From: Bacteroidaceae bacterium
Lineage (GTDB): Bacteria > Bacteroidota > Bacteroidia > Bacteroidales > Bacteroidaceae
Length of the DNA: 44,370 nt
NCBI GenBank assembly: GCA_024693505.1
Contig: JAILKU010000071.1
Location: 1 to 44,370 of the forward strand
Direction: 5' to 3'
Numbering within the stretch: position 1 is the first letter of the stretch; each line of letters begins with the position of its first letter. The notes under the pieces were generated by a model. The model worked only from the letters and a program-made list of their open reading frames with translations. It had not been told where the DNA came from and made no database searches. The translations under genes and the position numbers were made by a program. Below are positions 39,209-44,370 of this stretch, in pieces.

Positions 39209-41992
39209 TCAGAATGGAAGGTCCTCAGCAGAAGAGAACAGGTCTGTTTGGATAGCCTCTGAATTTCTGGCAATTTCTGCAGCGGCTTTGGTCTGGATAT
39301 AGTAGTAATTGACTCGCTTGTGGTCTTCACGCACCTGCCAACGGTCGCCGTCGTTCTTCTGTCCAGTGCAAGATGCTGGGTTGTAGCAATTGATATGCTC
39401 AGCATATTGGCACCATTTTTTCAGTTGCTCGGTGAACGTTTTCGGCGAACAATTGAAGCGAGTATCCTGGTTGTAGGCATTGAGCAGTTCGTCGGAACGC
39501 ACCTTGCGGTCGAGCCATTCACTACCTTCTGCGAGGTTCTCATCAGCCCACTGACGGAGGCTCTTGCTGACGGATGCCTGAGCCTCGCGCTGCTGTATAC
39601 GCTGCATGGGGGGCATCAGCTGGCGCTTACCAACGGGCAGCGACAGGTAGAGCTGCAGACACTCCAGCATCAGATGTATATCCGCCTGCCAGTCGGCCTC
39701 ACTATAGTCTTCGCGCATCAAATCCTGATCGAAGTCGTCGTGAATAGTGCGCGTCTCACGATAGTCGTTCATGTCAGTCTGCTTGTGGTAGTAGTCACTG
39801 AAGATAACAGGCCAGATACGAGCATCGGTAGAAGGGTCGTGCTTCTTCAGTACATAGTTTGTTCCGAAGATGAACTTGGGAGCCTTGTTGAAGGGGATGA
39901 TGACGGGATCCTTGCCCTTCTTCTCCACCGTGATGTTGTTGGTAATCTGGCCAAAGAAATACTCAAAGTTGAAGTCCTTTGAGCATTCATCCACCTTGAT
40001 GAAACTCGTCGTTTCGTCCATACCTGCATAGATGAACTGCATGTTGGTTTTGCTGTCCATCGTTCGACCGTCGATTTCGAAGAAGTTGACCATGATTTCG
40101 GTAAGGGCGTGGATATAGAAGCTCTTGCCGCTTCGACCATTGCAAGCATCGTCACGGTCGCTCATGGCATGATCAAGACAAATGGTGGCCTTGGCCTCAC
40201 TGCTCGACTTATAGCGGTGCAACATATATCCGATATTTAGGATCTTGACTATCAGACTGAGTTCTTCTTCTGCGATCTCTTCGGGTGTCAAGTCAAGTCC
40301 CTGCTCGTCTTTCTTGCGCCAGTAAAGGCGTGAGGTGTTGATTAGGAAGCGCAGCAGCTTGCTCTTAGCATCTGGACTGATGACTATGTGAAAATTGCCG
40401 TCATCGTCCTTCGTCACACTGAACTGCGGCTTCATGTCCCGGAAGTCGTGCTGAATGACGGCATTCTCCCAGACATAGTGACCATTGGCCGACTGCGACG
40501 GCTGCAGGCGTGTCAGCTTGTCGGCAGTAACAAGCACGGCACCATTGAGGAAGTAAAACAACTGTGAATTAGCCGTTGCACTGCTAAAGTCCAGGTCGTC
40601 ACGTTCCACAAGGTGACTCACGCCATTGGTTGGCAGAAGACGCGAGGCTTTTAGCTTGTTAATGAGTGGTTCGGGAAGTCCTTCGTGCTCACACCATTTT
40701 TCCAAATATGCGACGATGCTCTTGGCTTTTATACGATAGACTACATGGCCTTTCACACGGATATACTGCGGTTCTTTTTGGGTGTCGTCTTTCAAGGTAG
40801 AAAAACCTTTAAGCCAAAGAAAATATGCGAGCGAGGTTTGTGAAATGGAATAGGAGTTTTTCCCATTATCGTCAGTGTGCTCCATCCAGAATTGTGCCTG
40901 ACGTGCTCTGCCCAGCAGTTTTCCCATAGCCTTGCGTGTGGGGTTAAGGCGCAAGAAGTCACGCAAGTCTTTACAGAGACGGCCACGGTTGTCGTGCAGA
41001 CCGTAGAAGTCGTCGGGTGTGAGCCATGCGGAATGAAGTGTCGGAATGGCTAAAGCCAGACTTATGCCCATGCGTTTGCCGGTACTGTCAATGTCAGGAA
41101 TATTGATAACACGCCTGGCATACTTCAACAGCAGGAAGAACTGATCAGTGGAGAGCTGACGGGTCTCGGAATCGAGCCATACCGGCTGACAGCCCATAGC
41201 CAGGGCGCTGACTGCATCACTGCAACCACTGACCAGCAATACCTCATTGAGCTTCTCATCGTTGTTCTGGTGGTAGGAACGGATAAGTTCTGGCAGCCCA
41301 TAGATATAGTCAGGCTGCTTGTCGCCAACGATACGGAAGCGGAAAGCTTTGTCGGGGTTCATAGGTTCGTAAACCTTCCAGAAGAACAACTCGCGCCCTT
41401 CAGCATTTACATAGGGGCAGCGTTTGGCAAAGATGGGATAAGTGGCGGTAGCCTGACGGATGGTCAGCTTGTCGCCCTTCACCGAATAGACAGCCTTGAC
41501 GGCGTGCCAGTTCAGCTGAGTCAGGTGCTCGGGTTTGACAAACGGCAACCACGTGGAGAAGTCTATGCCACCAAAACCCTCGAAGAGGTCGAGCCATGCC
41601 TTGCGTTGCTGTTCCTCAGGGGTAGCGGTACGCTGCTCTATGACCGGCATGTTCACACCCGTTTTCAGTTCGTCTTGCACTCCATAGCGTTCTGCCAGTT
41701 CCTGCAAAGCGATCGAAAACATGTCCTTGCCCCAACTACGGTTCCACATATAGACGTCGATGGCCGAGAGCCAGCCCTCACGTCCTTCCAGTCCATAGTC
41801 ACGAATGTGCCATCCATTGTCATCCTTTGGTGGAACTAATTCAGCCGATGGCGTTCGCTCCTCTGAACGGAAGCGGAACTTCTTTTTCGGGGTGTTTACT
41901 ACTTCGGCAGCTGCCGGGCACTCTTCACAAATGATGTCCAGGCCGTCGTTGGTTACGGAGAGGATGCGATAGAGAATGTCTTTATAATTCAT
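39209..41992 (-). CDS. Primase-helicase: TOPRIM-like region plus superfamily 3 helicase
   Basis: A 927-residue protein of mobile-element or cassette type. Residues 1-135 carry the condensation-like CEECPAAAEVV and RDYGLEGREGWLSAIDVYMW (zinc-poor primase N-terminal region). A TOPRIM-like fold lies near 250-320: LLVSGCSDAVSALAMG where the usual EGxxD would be, then NIPDIDSTGKRMG as the DxD step. The SF3 helicase spans about 600-800: Walker A NGRSGKSF, Walker B FIKVDECSKD, sensor PKFIFGTNY. A winged C-terminal region follows. It should prime and unwind DNA. The ATG at 41992 (MNYKDILYRIL) is chosen over a 30-codon upstream extension that is repeat-like leader. Confidence 0.82.
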   Translation of the reverse strand: MNYKDILYRILSVTNDGLDIICEECPAAAEVVNTPKKKFRFRSEERTPSAELVPPKDDNGWHIRDYGLEGREGWLSAIDVYMWNRSWGKDMFSIALQELAERYGVQDELKTGVNMPVIEQRTATPEEQQRKAWLDLFEGFGGIDFSTWLPFVKPEHLTQLNWHAVKAVYSVKGDKLTIRQATATYPIFAKRCPYVNAEGRELFFWKVYEPMNPDKAFRFRIVGDKQPDYIYGLPELIRSYHQNNDEKLNEVLLVSGCSDAVSALAMGCQPVWLDSETRQLSTDQFFLLLKYARRVINIPDIDSTGKRMGISLALAIPTLHSAWLTPDDFYGLHDNRGRLCKDLRDFLRLNPTRKAMGKLLGRARQAQFWMEHTDDNGKNSYSISQTSLAYFLWLKGFSTLKDDTQKEPQYIRVKGHVVYRIKAKSIVAYLEKWCEHEGLPEPLINKLKASRLLPTNGVSHLVERDDLDFSSATANSQLFYFLNGAVLVTADKLTRLQPSQSANGHYVWENAVIQHDFRDMKPQFSVTKDDDGNFHIVISPDAKSKLLRFLINTSRLYWRKKDEQGLDLTPEEIAEEELSLIVKILNIGYMLHRYKSSSEAKATICLDHAMSDRDDACNGRSGKSFYIHALTEIMVNFFEIDGRTMDSKTNMQFIYAGMDETTSFIKVDECSKDFNFEYFFGQITNNITVEKKGKDPVIIPFNKAPKFIFGTNYVLKKHDPSTDARIWPVIFSDYYHKQTDMNDYRETRTIHDDFDQDLMREDYSEADWQADIHLMLECLQLYLSLPVGKRQLMPPMQRIQQREAQASVSKSLRQWADENLAEGSEWLDRKVRSDELLNAYNQDTRFNCSPKTFTEQLKKWCQYAEHINCYNPASCTGQKNDGDRWQVREDHKRVNYYYIQTKAAAEIARNSEAIQTDLFSSAEDLPF

Positions 41993-42227
41993 TTTGACTT
42001 TTTCCCCGCTTTTATTGGGGTTCCTTGATGATGGGGACAGAAACCCCTCTGGTGTTAGCAAAACAGATGAAACTGCTAACACGCCTCAGCAGGTCTGCAA
42101 ACGAAAAGCTGTAACACCCTTATTAATAGAGTGCTACGTTCTTTAAAAAAATGAAAAAAAATACAGTTTTGCTAACGCGATTGCTATCAAAATGCAGAAA
42201 TCGCTAACAAAATAGCCTACAGACCCT
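41993..42227. promoter_or_regulatory. Intergenic region with clustered GCTAAC-type sites
   Basis: GTTAGCAAAAC (42054-42064) and GTTTTGCTAAC (42166-42176) are exact inverted 11-mers. Further sites are GCTAAC at 42075-42080, GCTATCAAAA at 42183 and GCTAACAAAA at 42203, the last two 20 bp apart. In the minus-strand leader, GGGGTT/AACCCC and CCCC/GGGG hairpins compete for the same CCCC. Likely operators for the primase-helicase gene; inferred. Confidence 0.55.
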
Positions 42228-44108
42228 TCAAGTGTGTTTCCCCTCTCTCAACATGCCTGACTTTATTGCTTGCTCAATATTTGCCCTCGGTTTGATACCT
42301 AAGTCTATATTACTGCTTGCAAGCATGAGGGTGGTGTCCGACTCATCAAAGTCGTTGTCATAACCATTCTTCAAGTGGGGCAGAGTAACAGTATAGTCAA
42401 GTATATAAATGCTTTCTTTTATCCGAGAAATATCTAGAGCTTTCAATCTTTCTTTACTGTTGAAATTGGGTGTGGTATTAAACTGTTCAAGTACCAATTT
42501 ACTTGCAGACTGCTTCGTTTGCTTTATTATAAGTGTAGTCTGCATATTCCCATTGCTGGTTGAAATCCTATAGTTTAGGAGACGGTCAAGAAAGACTGAC
42601 AGTATCGTTTTGTTAGCAGCAAACTTCAGGTTACAACACATATCTTTGCCCTCGAAGAATAAGCTAAAATCATCTAAAGTTACTTCTGGAGATAGCCAAC
42701 CCCAGCAGCCACCGTCCTTCGAATTATTATTGCCAGTCTGCCACTTTTTATAGAGTAGAGCTACTCTTTTATTTTGAATCTCTACAATCGCCTTGCTTTT
42801 ATCGTGACGGATATATTTGAGCGTCATGTATTTCGGTGGCTTGGGAATAGTTCTCGGTATGATTGATTTAGCTGATTTCCTTTTAGGAGCAGAGGGGATT
42901 TCCTGTTCTGTTTGACGCTCTGTTGAAACATTATAAAAATCATTCTGGTGTTCCTCCGCAGTCTTTATCTTACTCAACAGATCCTTAGCTTCAGACCAAT
43001 CATATACACAACAGTCGCCGCGCCGGTCATCAAAGTATCTATCTACATAGTACATTGAATCAGGTAGTCTGGACAGAATTATGCCAGTTTCCTTTTCCAG
43101 CTCTTTCATGTCAATGCCTCGCACAAGTAATTGAGCCGCCCATATTGTTCCTATATGTTGAAGTATATGGATAAAATTGCAATAATATCTTCTCATGGTT
43201 GTCAACTCTTCTTTTCTTGTCGCACCTGGAGAATTTTCATACATGATATTCCGTAGCCAGTGCCTCTCTTCAGGAGTAATGAGGGGAACGAACTTTTCTC
43301 CCTCAGATTTCTCCATAGGATATGTTTCATTGTTAACCCATCGTGTGAATTGATTAAATTTCCTCATCTCGTCTTTGGCCATCTCGCGACACACCTTACG
43401 GCTTTCCTCCCCAGTCAGTTTTTGAGTGCTATTTTCAATTATCTCCTCGACGGCTTGTCGCAGTTTCTTATAACTACCTTCAGCGTAGAATGTTTGTCTG
43501 AACATTCTCATGTCGAACTCCGCCTGAAGGTTGTTCACTTCATCCCACTCAGGCGTTCCGCCTTGTTGAGCAATAACATTCAGAAAGAAGTGCTTGACAG
43601 TTAATTTAACTGCTTTGCCTCGGCATTCTTGAAGCACACGTTCTAAACAGTCTAATGCCAACCCAAATGGACCATATATTTCAATTACTTTATTATAGAA
43701 ATCCTGAGGGGACATGCCTTCAGGGTATTTGCATCGATGACTTTCTTTATAAGCGTCGGCCAAATAAATCTCAATACAATTGAGAATTTCTTTAGGAACC
43801 TCAGTATCAAACGTATTTAGTGCGGGTTTCAAATCTACAAAGAACTTCAATTCAGACTCTTTCGACTGATACCAGTCGAGTGATCTTCGTCTAAGTTCAT
43901 CTTTAGGCAGCGAGCGAACCGACCGATTTTGCTTGTTAGCCTGAAGGTACGCATTAACTATTTCATTCTCATAAGCTACAAACAAATCAACGTCAAAATC
44001 AGCATCTGGGTGTTCTGCCCAATACTTCATGATACCACCATCTTGCGAAAGCAAAACCTTACGCAAGTCCTCATTCTGTTTGATATAGTTGGGTAACGTC
44101 TGTTTCAT
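42228..44108 (-). CDS. Unrecognised 626-residue protein
   Basis: I do not recognise this protein. Residues 1-400 look helical and charged (MKQTLPNYIKQNEDLRKVLL; FFVDLKPALNTFDTEVPKEI; MRRYYCNFIHILQHIGTIWA). A basic linker at about 405-435 (APKRKSAKSIIPRTIPKPPK) separates a second part, 435-626, that is strand-rich (YMTLKYIRHDKSKAIVEIQN; GGCWGWLSPEVTLDDFSLFF). There is no signal peptide, membrane helix, P-loop or clear nuclease motif. Base composition is visibly more AT-rich than in the housekeeping genes. A near-leaderless promoter drives it (44145-44114). It lies 235 nt upstream of the primase-helicase on the same strand, so they may work together. Possibly a cassette-specific DNA or RNA binding protein. 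Confidence 0.75.
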   Translation of the reverse strand: MKQTLPNYIKQNEDLRKVLLSQDGGIMKYWAEHPDADFDVDLFVAYENEIVNAYLQANKQNRSVRSLPKDELRRRSLDWYQSKESELKFFVDLKPALNTFDTEVPKEILNCIEIYLADAYKESHRCKYPEGMSPQDFYNKVIEIYGPFGLALDCLERVLQECRGKAVKLTVKHFFLNVIAQQGGTPEWDEVNNLQAEFDMRMFRQTFYAEGSYKKLRQAVEEIIENSTQKLTGEESRKVCREMAKDEMRKFNQFTRWVNNETYPMEKSEGEKFVPLITPEERHWLRNIMYENSPGATRKEELTTMRRYYCNFIHILQHIGTIWAAQLLVRGIDMKELEKETGIILSRLPDSMYYVDRYFDDRRGDCCVYDWSEAKDLLSKIKTAEEHQNDFYNVSTERQTEQEIPSAPKRKSAKSIIPRTIPKPPKYMTLKYIRHDKSKAIVEIQNKRVALLYKKWQTGNNNSKDGGCWGWLSPEVTLDDFSLFFEGKDMCCNLKFAANKTILSVFLDRLLNYRISTSNGNMQTTLIIKQTKQSASKLVLEQFNTTPNFNSKERLKALDISRIKESIYILDYTVTLPHLKNGYDNDFDESDTTLMLASSNIDLGIKPRANIEQAIKSGMLREGKHT

Positions 44109-44113
44109 GCCTA

Positions 44114-44145
44114 CAAAATTACTTTATCCGTCCTAATCCTACAAA
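44114..44145 (-). promoter_or_regulatory. Promoter of the 626-residue protein gene
   Basis: Minus-strand TTTG (44145-44142) and TAATTTTG (44121-44114) are 20 nt apart. The ATG at 44108 is only 5 nt after the -7 box, so the transcript would be leaderless or nearly so. Confidence 0.7.
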
Positions 44146-44260
44146 TATTTTTCTGAAATTCTTTTGGGTTATGATATATTTTAACACCTTTGTACCACAA
44201 TCATCGCCATATTTCACAGTTTTTTCACTCCAAAAGAGAATTACTTTCCAAACTTTTTCA

Positions 44261-44370
44261 TATCTTTGCCCTCGAACATCGCCAAAATAGGCCTCAGCGG
44301 AGGCTTGGCGCTGTGATTTTTGTGGGTTTATTATAGCGTTAGTGCTATATTCGGTGATGTCCCTGAACCT
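44261..44370 (+). promoter_or_regulatory. Divergent promoter and structured leader or small RNA at the right edge
   Basis: TATCTTTG at 44261-44268 fits a -7 box pointing right; the -33 is weak. Just downstream, CGCCA and TGGCG enclose GCCTC and GAGGC, a nested hairpin, followed by GATTTTTGTGGG. A second hairpin, TATAGC-GTTAGT-GCTATA, comes next. No start codon follows before the window ends. It could be the leader of a gene beyond the edge or a small RNA. Confidence 0.4.

Overview
The window looks like chromosomal DNA of a Bacteroidota member, most likely a Prevotellaceae or Prevotella-like Bacteroidales. The evidence is the gene order (DUF177-rpmF-fabH-era-der, then mutY-ssb-gldE), the lipoprotein form of TamA (TamL), GldE, HU-HIG and 'smalltalk' small proteins, and many promoters of the Bacteroidetes type (-7 TAnnTTTG with a TTG/TTTG about 19-20 nt upstream). 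Shine-Dalgarno sequences are mostly absent.

Layout. 1-1130: a damaged left end, with two gene fragments that have both lost their 5' parts and abut at about 861-868. 1352-11820: a plus-strand housekeeping block holding a sensor kinase, DUF177, ribosomal protein L32, FabH, Era, Der, a lipoprotein, a large M16 protease and a DUF4153 membrane protein. 11919-19571: a Lys/Ala-rich then acidic protein, a sodium/solute symporter, an rRNA methyltransferase divergent from TamL, a second lipoprotein and a WalJ-like metallo-hydrolase. 19644-27175: two identical tRNA-Lys(CUU), aspS, RNase G with a 29-codon ribosomal-protein-like gene upstream (both minus), then mutY, ssb, gldE and queF. 27220-29075: a three-gene minus operon (MBL hydrolase, flavodoxin-like reductase, YjbR). 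29076-31239: repeat-rich DNA around an alpha/beta hydrolase, including tandem repeats that each carry a promoter motif. 31240-35898: a 1552-residue secreted metallophosphoesterase with duplicated LamG/BACON-like modules. 35899-39208: a repeat-dominated region containing only two recognisable genes, the HU-HIG protein and the smalltalk protein. 39209-44108: an accessory pair, a TOPRIM-like plus SF3-helicase primase-helicase and a 626-residue protein I do not recognise. A divergent promoter with a structured leader reaches the right edge.

How it fits together. The left two-thirds is core biology: translation and ribosome assembly (L32, Era, Der, RNase G, aspS, tRNA-Lys), fatty-acid initiation, envelope assembly, DNA repair and queuosine synthesis. 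The right third is accessory. HU-HIG, smalltalk and a primase/helicase all lie on the minus strand in the order expected of a cassette recurrent in Bacteroidales genomes. Here they are accompanied by an unrecognised 626-aa protein, phased direct repeats (22 bp and 11 bp), clustered GCTAAC-type sites and several families of small palindromes. That region is the best candidate for something undescribed. The second is the promoter-bearing repeat arrays, which point into the neighbouring minus-strand genes. No integrase, transposase, CRISPR array or rRNA gene was seen.
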